Under the pieces are notes generated by a model. It had not been told where the DNA came from and did no database searches. It saw only the letters and a program-made list of their open reading frames with translations. DNA of 64,000 nt from DATKRB01 sp963794215 (GTDB taxonomy: Bacteria > Actinomycetota > Acidimicrobiia > Acidimicrobiales > RAAP-2), in contig CAWCCQ010000008.1 in assembly GCA_963794215.1 (NCBI GenBank), positions 620,001 through 684,000 of the forward strand, in the 5' to 3' direction. This document shows positions 54,371 through 63,071 of this stretch, piece by piece. The translations under genes were made by a program, and so were the position numbers. The stretch's first letter is position 1, and each line of letters starts with the position of its first letter.

Positions 54371-55794
54371 CAGTAGCCCCCGCCCGCCCCGGCTGGCCCG
54401 ATGCGCTGGGCGATCCGTGAGGGATCCCTCATCTCGTGCAAGTCGGCGAGGCGTTGCGCGTTCTCCCGTGGATGGGCGACGAGATCGGCCCATTCCTCGA
54501 GCTCGGGACCCTGCGGGAACCAGTCGGGTCGGTCGATGGGATCCGCTTCTTGGGTGACAAACACCTGGGGCTCGATGCTGTACCAGTTGGCCGCGTTGGC
54601 GCCGAGCAACCGGGCCTGCACAGGGGCCGGGACGTCGCAGTCGGTCATCATCCTCATCGCGCTCCACACGTCGGCGCCGTCGTGGTGATAGGCGTCCGAG
54701 GCCCAGATCCCGATGTCCTCGAAGTCACGCCACTGCCGAAACACGCCTTCCTCGTCGGACTCGAAGGAGATCACCGACTGGTCGTGGAACGCCTCGGAGG
54801 GGAGGCGGTCTCCAGGCGTTTCCCGCTCCGAGGCGTACAGCTTCCACAGCCGGTCGCACGCCGTGAGCACGGTTGGCAGCCACACCGCGTTGGACTCGAA
54901 GACGGCCATCTTGAGCCGAGGGAACCGGTCCAGCAGACCGCTCATGAGCACCTGAGTCAACCACGATTGGGCCTCGTGGATGAAGGAGAAGGTCTGGGAG
55001 TCCGTCCCCGCCAGACCGAAGAGCTCTCCCGGAGAGTCGAGATAGTCGGACCCACGGGGATGCGACGCCAGTCGACCGGCGGGGAACGTGTGCATCCCGA
55101 GCACCAAGCCGGTCTCCTCGAAGGCCCGGAAGACCGCGTCGTAGGTGGCCGCCTCGCCGCTCAGTGCCGAGGACAGCAGATTGGGGTACTTGCCTTGGGC
55201 GTCGATGGGACGAATGAGGGCCACCCGATGCCCGAGCTCAGAGGCGCGGTAAATCTCCTTTGCGGCGCGCTCGGGATCTTGGACGGGCAGGAGCGCCGCT
55301 CCGAACAGCCGCTCGGGCACCTCCTTGCACCAGTCGACCAAAAAGTCGTTGTACGCCTGACAGAACACCTCGACGCCCTCGGCGTTCTCGGCGTACGGGA
55401 GGTTCGAGATCACCATGGTTGGGATCACGAGGACCTGGTCGATGCCCATCAGGTCCATCTCCTTGATCCGGGCATGGGGATCGAGGGCACCGTCGTGATG
55501 CACATACCGGCGCTGCTCGTCGGAGAGCGGCACCATCGAGAGGAGCTTGCGCATGATCTTCTTGTTCATCTGCGGACCGGCGATGCAGATGGGGTTGTAG
55601 CTATTGGGGAACTGCTCGTTGCCACCACCTAGCGTCGGGGTGACACCGTTCAGCCACGCCTCGCTCTCACTCCGCCAGTAGGTCTGGCGTACCAGCTCCT
55701 GCTTGGAGGACGGCACGTAGTCCCACACCGCTAGCGGGTCATTGATGTGCGCGTCGCAGTCGAACACCGGAAAGGACTTCGTCAACCGGTCCAC
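54370..55794 (-). CDS. Amidohydrolase-2 family protein, copy B
   Basis: 474 residues. FPVFDCDAHINDPLAVWDYV, EMDLMGIDQVLVIPTMVISN, TGLVLGMHTFPAGRLA, MAVFESNAVWLPTVLTACDR and IGIWASDAYHHDGADVWSAM with the catalytic Asp in place. The family contains metal-dependent decarboxylases and hydrolases of aromatic or ring-cleavage products (ACMSD, LigW/LigY-type). Same-strand tandem with copy A. Two such genes beside an LLM oxidoreductase suggest a catabolic route for a cyclic compound, by inference. Confidence 0.9.
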   Translation of the reverse strand: MDRLTKSFPVFDCDAHINDPLAVWDYVPSSKQELVRQTYWRSESEAWLNGVTPTLGGGNEQFPNSYNPICIAGPQMNKKIMRKLLSMVPLSDEQRRYVHHDGALDPHARIKEMDLMGIDQVLVIPTMVISNLPYAENAEGVEVFCQAYNDFLVDWCKEVPERLFGAALLPVQDPERAAKEIYRASELGHRVALIRPIDAQGKYPNLLSSALSGEAATYDAVFRAFEETGLVLGMHTFPAGRLASHPRGSDYLDSPGELFGLAGTDSQTFSFIHEAQSWLTQVLMSGLLDRFPRLKMAVFESNAVWLPTVLTACDRLWKLYASERETPGDRLPSEAFHDQSVISFESDEEGVFRQWRDFEDIGIWASDAYHHDGADVWSAMRMMTDCDVPAPVQARLLGANAANWYSIEPQVFVTQEADPIDRPDWFPQGPELEEWADLVAHPRENAQRLADLHEMRDPSRIAQRIGPAGAGGGY

Positions 55795-55954
55795 GTTTCC
55801 CCCTGACTCGTGCAGCGTCGGCCCCGGACGATCTCGGCTCCGACGTAGCCGTCACTTGAAAGCGTAACCTACTTCGTCGGTGCGATCGAGGGCCCCAAGC
55901 TTTGGGGATCTCGGAGGTCCCAAGGGGTCGCACGCGGGCATGTGGCGGTGGGGC

Positions 55955-56828
55955 TCACCGCCCGGTCAGCGCCGCCTCGAGGCGGTCCAGCTCGCCAATG
56001 TCGTCGGTAAGTGGGATGAAGACAGCTCGTCGAACCCCGCCTCCTGGCAGTTGTCGACCGCCATCTTGATGCCGTCGGCGTCACGTGCGGGAAGGGGCCC
56101 GAACGGCGAGGCTGCGCCCGTTGGAAGGCCCAGGTAATGGGCCGCGGCATCCGCGAGACGTCGCTCGGCGCCTTGGCCGAGCGAGAACCATAGGCTGTTC
56201 ATCAGGTAGGGGCGGACGGTGCGACCCGAAGCGTCCCAAGCGTCGAGGTGAGCACGGACCTCGCTGCGCAGGGTCGAGAGGTCCGCGCTCATGATCGCCC
56301 TCTGCCAGCCGTCTGCCCATTTGGCCGCCCGGCCAAGGCCCGCGGAGCCGAGGCGTTGGTGTAGATCGGCGGTCCACCCGGCTGAACGGTAAGCGGGCCC
56401 ACGGCCGCTGCCGCACCCTCCCAGGGTGGTTCGCCCGACCAGATGCGCCGCATGATGGCGACGCTGTCATCCATGCGTCGCCATCGGTTTTCGAACGAGG
56501 AGCTGGCGGCCAGGTAGTCGTCTGCTCGACCGCCGGTCCCCACGCCGAGCACGAACCTGCCGCCGGAGATGACGTCGATGGAGGCCGCTCGTTTGGCGAG
56601 CAGGATCGGCGGGTGCATGGGCACGATCATGATGTGACTCATCACCGCCACCCGCTCGGTGACCGCTGCCGCCGCGGCCAAGAAGGCGTGCTCCTCGATC
56701 TGGGGCCACAGCTCCCGCTCGCCCGTGGCGATGGTCGCGAACAGCCCAGCATCGACCCGAGCGAACCACTCGAGAAGCCGTCTGCGGTCGGTCCCTGACA
56801 TGTACGGACCGAGCACCCCGTATTTCAT
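55955..56828 (-). pseudogene. LLM-class (F420/FMN) oxidoreductase, two frameshifts
   Basis: ATG 56828 gives MKYGVLGPYMSGTDRRRLLE, VAVMSHIMIVPMHPPILLAK and GGRFVLGVGTGGRADDYLAA, a bacterial-luciferase-like (LLM) fold. Near 56333 the frame slips; the correct continuation is LARAAKWADGWQRAIMSADL. Near 56020 it slips again to FIPLTDDIGELDRLEAALTG and the TGA at 55955. All segments are normal for the family once joined. Whether the cofactor is F420 or FMN is not decidable here. Two single-base events in one gene fit the general pattern of this window. Confidence 0.8.
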
Positions 56829-57047
56829 GGATTCCCCCCATGGCGAGTCCCGGACCCTAACGCATGGAAGCGGTCGCAACTCTCGGACAGCCACCTCCGA
56901 CAACGCTGCCCGTCGGTCAGCCTTCGGCGGTCGGGCAGTATACCGGCGCCAGACGCGACGCTTTGGCAAGTGCTCGCGGGCACATGCCGGGGGCGCGACG
57001 CTGACGTAGCATCGCGGAGGATTCTGCGATGTGACGGGGGGTCAACG

Positions 57048-57776
57048 ATGGAGTCGACCAGCGTGGTGCTGACGAGCGACCGGGGCACCGTGCCCACCCT
57101 CGTATACGCACCTCCGACAGAAGGTGGGCATCCCGCCGTGGTGCTGTCCACCGAGGCATTCGGCATCAATGACTTCACCCGACGGGTCGCCTCCGAGCTC
57201 GCCGACCTGGGTTATGTCGTCGTTGTTCCGGACTATTACCGCGGCAAGGGACTGAACGATCCGGAGAGCTACACCGACTTCACCGAGGTGATGGAGTTCA
57301 TCGAGCGGCTCGACTTCGCCCAGGGAACCCACGACGTGATGGCGGCCGTCCGCTATGCCCGAGGGCGGCCCGACGTTGACCCGGACCGTGTCGGCGTGTG
57401 GGGTTATTGCACCGGGGGGACCCTGGCCATGTTGAGCGCGTCCCTCGACCCCTCGGTCGCCGCCGGTGTTCTCTTCTTCCCGAGCCAGCCGACGTTCCCT
57501 GAGTTGACCGCTAAGCGCCCGGTACAGCCGATCGACCTTCTGTGGAACGTCGGGTGCCCTCTTCTCCTCATCATTGGGGATGAGGACCAGGTGCTGTTCG
57601 GGATGATCCCCGAGTTCCGACGTCGGTTCGAGCAATGGAACATCGACTACGAGATCAAAACCTACGCGAACGCGGGGCATGCCTTTAGCGCTCCGGTGCC
57701 GCCGTTGCGAAACGACGCCGCCGACAAAGCCTCGTGGGCCGACGCAGTGGCGTTCGTGGCTCGTCACCTTGCATGA
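57048..57776 (+). CDS. Dienelactone hydrolase family protein
   Basis: 242 residues from ATG 57048. Nucleophile Cys in GVWGYCTGGTLAMLSA near 123, Asp in LLIIGDEDQVLFGMIPEF near 185 and His in YANAGHAFSAP near 207: the Cys-Asp-His triad typical of dienelactone hydrolases. PDYYRGKGLNDPESYTDF is also characteristic. Cleaves dienelactones or related esters in aromatic catabolism. Divergent from the LLM gene. Confidence 0.9.
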   Translation: MESTSVVLTSDRGTVPTLVYAPPTEGGHPAVVLSTEAFGINDFTRRVASELADLGYVVVVPDYYRGKGLNDPESYTDFTEVMEFIERLDFAQGTHDVMAAVRYARGRPDVDPDRVGVWGYCTGGTLAMLSASLDPSVAAGVLFFPSQPTFPELTAKRPVQPIDLLWNVGCPLLLIIGDEDQVLFGMIPEFRRRFEQWNIDYEIKTYANAGHAFSAPVPPLRNDAADKASWADAVAFVARHLA

Positions 57777-57911
57777 GCTCTAGCTGAGCCGGGGAGCCGC
57801 GAGTGAGCTTCCTGGAAGTGCAGGTCGCGCCGAAGGTGCCTCCACCTCGGCCAGCCCAGCTCCGCTCGGGGGCCGCGGGTGCTCTGAGCGCGCCCGACGG
57901 GATCGCCCCCA

Positions 57912-58802
57912 CTACGGATTGAGCGTCCAAGCGCCGTTGGGGTGGCGGAGCCATCCGCTTGATGCCCACGTACCGCCGTCCACGTTGACCGTCACGCCTG
58001 TCACGTAGTCGGACATGGTCGAGCACATCCAGATGACGGTGCTCGCACATTCCGCCACGACGCCTTCGCGGCCGAGTGGGACGAGCCTGGCCCACTCGTC
58101 ACTGTCCGAATCCGTCCACGACTCTGGTTCGACCGGGCCCGTCCTATTGCCCCGCCCCCCCGGTGTGATGGTGTGGTCAGGGGCGATGGCGTTCACCCGG
58201 ATTCCGTGCTCGGACAGCTCTACTGCCATCGTCCGGGTGAAGCTGATCATGCCGGCCTTGCACGCCGCGTAGACGGCAAACCCGGGCGCGGCACGCGTGC
58301 CTTCGATACTGGTCACATTGACGATCGATCCACCCCGACCCCCCTCGATCATGAGCTTGGCCGCAGTCTGTGTGGCCAAGATCATGCTGAACAGGTTGAT
58401 CTCTACGTGACGCCGGATGCTCGGCTCGGGTTGCGAGAGGAACGGACCACCCCGCACGCCCCCGGCGTTGTTGACGAGGATGTCGAGACGTCCAAAGTGC
58501 TCGTGCGCCTGTGCCACCGCGGCGGTCAACGCGGCCGGATCCATCACGTCACCGGTGATACCGAGCGCCCTGCGTCCCAGCCGTGCGAGCGCAGCCTCCG
58601 TCGCGCTGGCACGCTCCGGGACGACATCGATCACGGCTACGTCGCAGCCGAACTTGGCTAACCCCAGGGCGATCCCCTGCCCGATCCCGCCGCCGCCCCC
58701 AGTGACGAGCGCGACCTGACCAGTGAGCAAGATATCGGACGGGTCGAGGGTCGTGTTCTCCACGTCCCGAGCTACTTGCATCAGATTGTCGCGGTCGACC
58801 AT
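57912..58802 (-). CDS. Short-chain dehydrogenase/reductase
   Basis: 296 residues from ATG 58802, supported by AAGGAGG five bases upstream. VTGGGGGIGQGIALGLAKFG cofactor site, VNNAGGVRGGPFLSQPEPSI, Ser in VNVTSIEGTRAAPGFAVYAA and the YAACKAGMISFTRTMAVELS segment with Tyr-x3-Lys, ending in GVTVNVDGGTWASSGWLRHP. Slightly longer than the classical SDR through an N-terminal extension of about 25 residues. Substrate unknown. The transporter gene lies downstream of its start on the opposite flank, same strand. Confidence 0.92.
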   Translation of the reverse strand: MVDRDNLMQVARDVENTTLDPSDILLTGQVALVTGGGGGIGQGIALGLAKFGCDVAVIDVVPERASATEAALARLGRRALGITGDVMDPAALTAAVAQAHEHFGRLDILVNNAGGVRGGPFLSQPEPSIRRHVEINLFSMILATQTAAKLMIEGGRGGSIVNVTSIEGTRAAPGFAVYAACKAGMISFTRTMAVELSEHGIRVNAIAPDHTITPGGRGNRTGPVEPESWTDSDSDEWARLVPLGREGVVAECASTVIWMCSTMSDYVTGVTVNVDGGTWASSGWLRHPNGAWTLNP

Positions 58803-58898
58803 CAGGTCCTCCTTCGTGGGGAAACGGCGCTTCGTACTATTGCGCAATCGGACCTGGCCAAGCTGGAGAAGCTGCGAGGCGCGCTCCTTGAGGGGATC

Positions 58899-60695
58899 TC
58901 AGGACATGCCGGCCCGATCGATCGACAGGCGCGCCAACTCTTCGCGTACCGCCCGGTCGTGGGCGAGCTCGTCTTGCTTCGCACGGCGCGGGCTCCACCG
59001 GCCCTTGGTCAAGAAGATGAGCGGGACGAAGATCACCATGCCGGCAAAGTCGACCCAGAACCAGTGCTGCCACTGCACGGGGGACCTGGCCAGGCCATCC
59101 TGCAACGTCTGGAGGTGGCTTTGATTGGCCGACAGGTAATCGAGCTGTGTGGCGTAGGGCTCCACGAGGGTCTTGATCTCACTTTGGTACTTGACGAGGG
59201 CACCGAAGTTCGCGGCGCCGAGTGCTCTGATCGCCGCGGCGACGTTGTGCGCAGACGGGTTGGCAGAGAGCTCGTCGACCACGGCCTGATTGGCCCTGAT
59301 CGCCTGGAGCAGCGTGGCGTGTTGGCGCGCGAAGGCGACGGACTGGGGGTGCTGTACGAGGAATTCCTGGATGGTCGCCGTGGCATACCGGGTGTTGTCG
59401 ACGACGGGATTGACGCTGTTGATGACAATCGGCAGAAAAAGGAACGAGATCGCGACAACGACCCGGAGGATCCACCCCCAAAGGGCCAGGCCCGTGGCGA
59501 CGAGTGCCGGATTCCTCGCCTCGACGGTCTCGGTGTAGCCCGCCATCCACGGCGCGTAGGCGATCGACAAGAAGACGGCGAGGCCCGAGGAGATCAGGGC
59601 GATCGTATAGTAGCCGGTATGGGGATCACTGGCCAAGTTCAAGAAGATCGTCAACATCACCATCGAACCTACGGCCCCGATCATCATGAACGGCTTGCGC
59701 ACTCTGAGGCGGTCCGACAGGACACCGGCCACGATGAGGGCGATGATGTCTGCCGTCCAGAACCAGGTGTTCAATCCGTTGGCCTGCTTGACTGTGAAGC
59801 TCAATCCGTCTGGGTTCTTGAATGTCACCACGTAGTAGATGGTGAAGAAAACCGCCGCGACGAAGTAGACGAGCAGGAACACCGCAATACCAAACGAGGA
59901 TCCGATCAGATCGGCTCGGAGGATTTGGTGCCACGGATGTTCGGTGGCGGTCTGTAGGTCGTCGGCCGAGGTTCCGCGAGCCCTAGCCTCGACAAGGGCT
60001 CGGTCGGAAATCGAGACCATGAGCTGATCGCGGATTTTCGGAGAGAGATCCTTCAAGAAGAACAGCACGACCACGAACGTCCCCACCGCAGTCAGCCCAG
60101 AAATGATGAATTGACTTTGCCAGTCGACGAAATGGTCGATCGTGTGGTTCGCAACGATGCTTACCACGAGGCTCCCGGCGACCGGCCCGACGGTCCAGAA
60201 CCCCATTGCCGACGCCCGCCCCAATTGCGGGCTGAAGTCGCGTACCAGTGCCGGCGTGGCGACCAGCACGGCACCCTCGACCAGGCCCAGCGCGCTGATG
60301 ATGACGGCGAACGCCCACCCGCTATGCGCGTTCGGGACGCCGATGGCGACCAGCAGGCCCACGATCAGCAATCCGTAGATCACCACGTTGCAGCGTCCCA
60401 ACCGGTCCGTGCGGCTCGCCAGTAACGAGGCGAACGCCCCGATCAGGTTGGAGACCACCACGATGCCCACGTAGAACGCGAACGTCATATGGTACGAGGC
60501 GAGGATGTTCGGAGTGACGCCCGTTTGCGTGTAGTAGGTGTAATAGAGAACGATCGTGGCCAGGACCGCTAGGGCAAGGTACCCGATCCTGCGCCAACCC
60601 GTTGGGTAGACGTCGATCTCGTGATCGAGCAGGAACCTGAGGATGGACCGCCGCCCTCGAGTCGTTGTCTGCGCCGTGATCTGCGTCGCGCTCAT
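58899..60695 (-). CDS. MFS transporter with a large insert before the last helix
   Basis: 598 residues from ATG 60695, well above the usual 400-450 for MFS. Twelve-helix MFS layout with SRTDRLGRCNVVIYGLLIVG (motif A-like loop 2-3) and SDRLRVRKPFMMIGAVGSMV (loop 8-9). Between about residues 445 and 555 (after SFLFLPIVINSVNPVVDNTR) there is a hydrophilic, helix-forming stretch (HPQSVAFARQHATLLQAIRA, NQAVVDELSANPSAHNVAAA, YATQLDYLSANQSHLQTLQD) before the last helix FAGMVIFVPLIFLTKGRW. The topology places this insert outside the membrane. The substrate is probably an organic acid or aromatic, judged only from neighbours. Confidence 0.88.
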   Translation of the reverse strand: MSATQITAQTTTRGRRSILRFLLDHEIDVYPTGWRRIGYLALAVLATIVLYYTYYTQTGVTPNILASYHMTFAFYVGIVVVSNLIGAFASLLASRTDRLGRCNVVIYGLLIVGLLVAIGVPNAHSGWAFAVIISALGLVEGAVLVATPALVRDFSPQLGRASAMGFWTVGPVAGSLVVSIVANHTIDHFVDWQSQFIISGLTAVGTFVVVLFFLKDLSPKIRDQLMVSISDRALVEARARGTSADDLQTATEHPWHQILRADLIGSSFGIAVFLLVYFVAAVFFTIYYVVTFKNPDGLSFTVKQANGLNTWFWTADIIALIVAGVLSDRLRVRKPFMMIGAVGSMVMLTIFLNLASDPHTGYYTIALISSGLAVFLSIAYAPWMAGYTETVEARNPALVATGLALWGWILRVVVAISFLFLPIVINSVNPVVDNTRYATATIQEFLVQHPQSVAFARQHATLLQAIRANQAVVDELSANPSAHNVAAAIRALGAANFGALVKYQSEIKTLVEPYATQLDYLSANQSHLQTLQDGLARSPVQWQHWFWVDFAGMVIFVPLIFLTKGRWSPRRAKQDELAHDRAVREELARLSIDRAGMS

Positions 60696-60973
60696 GGTGC
60701 CCCCCACTTTTGCCGCTGCGTGCGGCACCGGTCGACGGTAGCGCTCCGAAAGGGGTGCAGACGAGCACCACGTCACGGGCCATAAGGGAGGGGCGGACTG
60801 CGCGGTGAGATCGCGGCCAGTGAGTTGTCACTCTCGACTGATCAAAGGACATTGGGGCGGGAACCCATGTCGGCACCGCCGCCGACCGCGTCGACCCGGC
60901 TACGGTTCGTTCCCTGTCATCCCCTCTCAGGCGGGAGCCGCGCCGGAGAAACCCGACGTGGTTGACTACGCGA

Positions 60974-62410
60974 GTGGGAACCGATGCTCAGACGACGCCG
61001 GGTGGCGGTCGGGCGACCGGTCGGCCTGCCGCGCTCCCCAACGGGCTGGTTGCGGTGCTGCGGCGCGACTGCCCCACCTGTGGGTTGGTCCGCCCGTTGC
61101 TGGCAACGCTCGGCGCGACGGTGATCTCCGAGGATGACGGGGAGGGGTTAGCAACGTCCTACCAGCTTGGAGTGGAGACGGTGCCGACACTGCTGCGAAT
61201 CGAGAACGGCGTCGAGTGTGCTCGGACGGTCGGGTGGTCGCGGGCCGAGTGGGAGTCGCTCACGGGTTGCAGCGGGCTCGGAGGGACGCTGCCGGCAAGC
61301 CGACCGGGTTGCGGGTCCCGTACCCTCGACCCCGAGGTCGCCGACGATCTTCTGGTCCGCTTCGAGGGCTCACGCTTGGCGGCTCGTCGGGTGGAGTTGT
61401 CGCCACTCGAGGACGAGGCCGAGGCGTTCGTCGAGCGCGGCTGGACCGACGGCTTGCCGGTCGTGGCGCCTACCGAGGCACGAGTCCTGCGCATGCTCGC
61501 CGGTACTCGCCGCGACCCGGCTGAGGTCGTCGCAGTGGTCCCTCCGGACCTTGTGCCCTGCACCGTCGAGAAGGTGGCGATCAATGCGGTCATGGCAGGG
61601 TGCAAGCCCGAATACCTTCCGGTGGTCCTCGCGGCGCTAGAGGCCGCCTGCACTGACGAGTTCAACGCCCACGGCGTGCTCGCCACCACCATGCCGGTGG
61701 GGCCCGTGCTGGTCGTGAACGGGCCGATCCGTCATCGCATCGGGATGAACAGCGGGGTGAACGTGCTCGGACAGGGGAACCGGCCCAACAGCACGATCGG
61801 TCGCGCGCTCCAGCTTGTGATCCGCAACGTCGGGGGCGGCCGGCCCGGCGGGGTCGATAGAGCGACACAGGGGAATCCGGGCAAGGTTGGCCTGTGCTTC
61901 GCCGAGGACGAGGAGGGATCGCCCTTCGAGCCCTTCCACGTGTCACGAGGCTGCGCGCCGTGGACCTCGGCGGTCACCGTCTTCGCCGGTGAAGGCCCCC
62001 GGGGAGTCGTTGACCAGCTGAGCCGTGATCCCGACTCGCTGACCCGGTCGATCGCAGCGTGCCTGGGCACCGTGGCCCACCCCAAGCTCGCTGGTCGCTA
62101 CGACGCGCTGCTCGTCCTTGGACCAGAGCACGGTCGTGTCCTGCGCCGAGGCGGATGGGACCGGGCCCGGTTCGTCGGTCGACTGCGAGCGTTACTCGAG
62201 GTGCCTATCGAGGAGGTCGCCCGCGGCGCTGGTGGTATCGCAGAGGGCATGCCGGCAACGGAGAGCAACCAACGCCTGGCCAAGTTCGCCGATGGTGGGC
62301 TTCTCATCGTGCACGCCGGAGGGGGAGCGGGGTTATTCTCCTCGATAATCGCCGGCTGGACGAGCGGCCCAGCGGGTAGCCAACCCGTAACCAGGGAGGT
62401 GGCCGGATGA
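60974..62410 (+). CDS. Thioredoxin-like protein, partner of the UGSC selenoprotein
   Basis: 478 residues from GTG 60974; TTG 60962 is also possible. Residues about 25-95 form a thioredoxin fold with redox pair CPTC (RRDCPTCGLVRPLLATLG) and the cis-Pro loop TVPTLLRIENG. The rest is a large domain of unknown function (AFVERGWTDGLPVVAPTEAR, VAINAVMAGCKPEYLPVVLA, TTMPVGPVLVVNGPIRHRIG, GVNVLGQGNRPNSTIGRALQ) found beside UGSC proteins. ATGA overlap with the selenoprotein gene, so a reductant-selenoenzyme pair translated together is likely. The association with UGSC genes is from memory of the family. Confidence 0.82.
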   Translation: MGTDAQTTPGGGRATGRPAALPNGLVAVLRRDCPTCGLVRPLLATLGATVISEDDGEGLATSYQLGVETVPTLLRIENGVECARTVGWSRAEWESLTGCSGLGGTLPASRPGCGSRTLDPEVADDLLVRFEGSRLAARRVELSPLEDEAEAFVERGWTDGLPVVAPTEARVLRMLAGTRRDPAEVVAVVPPDLVPCTVEKVAINAVMAGCKPEYLPVVLAALEAACTDEFNAHGVLATTMPVGPVLVVNGPIRHRIGMNSGVNVLGQGNRPNSTIGRALQLVIRNVGGGRPGGVDRATQGNPGKVGLCFAEDEEGSPFEPFHVSRGCAPWTSAVTVFAGEGPRGVVDQLSRDPDSLTRSIAACLGTVAHPKLAGRYDALLVLGPEHGRVLRRGGWDRARFVGRLRALLEVPIEEVARGAGGIAEGMPATESNQRLAKFADGGLLIVHAGGGAGLFSSIIAGWTSGPAGSQPVTREVAG

Positions 62411-62934
62411 AGGTGCTCGACCCGACGGGGGAGAGTGCGCCCGCGACGCGAGCCAAGGCCGCGCGTCGAGCCACTACTTTCGGTGCGTGCGTGGGTCTGT
62501 TGGACATCAACAAGCCTCGGGGCGACGTTTTCTTGGATCACCTCGAGCAGCTGTTGACGGCTCGAGGCCTGCAGGTGCGCCGCTACGCGAAGCCCACGTT
62601 CACCAAGCCCGCGCCCATCGACCTGCGTCATGAGATGGCCACGCAGTGCGACGTAGTGATCGAAGCGCTTGCCGATTGAGGCTCCTGCACGTCGTGCAGT
62701 GTGCACGACATCGTAGATCTGGAAGGTCGGGGAGTCCCGGGTGTGTTCGTGGCATCGAGGGAGTTCGTTGACGCCGCTGCCGCGCAGGCCGTCGCTCTTG
62801 GCTTTCCCGACGTGCCGCGGGTGTTCGTCGCCCATCCGATCCAGGACCGCACCGACGACGAGATCCGAGCACTTGCCGACGATGCGTTCGAGGCGGTGCT
62901 CGCTGCGCTCGTGCGGGCGCCCGATCCCGAGTGA
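62407..62934 (+). CDS. UGSC-family selenoprotein, Sec encoded by in-frame TGA at 62677-62679
   Basis: 175 residues with selenocysteine at position 91. The frame from ATG 62407 (MKVLDPTGESAPATRAKAAR) meets TGA after VVIEALAD and continues in the same frame as GSCTSCSVHDIVDLEGRGVP, GVFVASREFVDAAAAQAVAL and PRVFVAHPIQDRTDDEIRAL to the TGA at 62932-62934. Read as Sec, this gives the UGSC motif that names the family, plus a second Cys pair (CTSC). A perfect hairpin starts 11 bases after the TGA (separate entry). Standard gene callers would split it at 62679 and annotate a fragment from 62701. Function is unproven; a thiol/selenol redox role is inferred from the motif and the thioredoxin-like neighbour. 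Confidence 0.9.
62691..62709 (+). promoter_or_regulatory. Candidate bacterial SECIS hairpin
   Basis: GTCGTGCA (62691-62698), loop GTG (62699-62701) and TGCACGAC (62702-62709): a perfect 8-bp stem with a three-base loop whose first base is G. The loop lies about 19 bases after the UGA, inside the spacing seen for bacterial SECIS elements read by SelB. A competing shorter hairpin (CTGCAC/GTGCAG) overlaps it. Confidence 0.7.
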
Positions 62935-63071
62935 GCACGTGGTCGCTGCTGGGCGCCCGCCCGCCACCCCTGCTCGCTTGGTCGCCATGATCGGCGTTAG
63001 ATTGCGCCCCAGGCACGCCGTGCCCCGCTGCCCCGGTGTAGCCCATCGAGCACTCTCATGATGGAGGTGTC

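Noticed and set aside
54436..55632. 398-codon plus-strand open frame
   Set aside because: Antisense to amidohydrolase copy B; no family-like sequence.
58776..59957. 393-codon plus-strand open frame
   Set aside because: Antisense to the MFS transporter, with Asp/Arg/His-rich nonsense composition.
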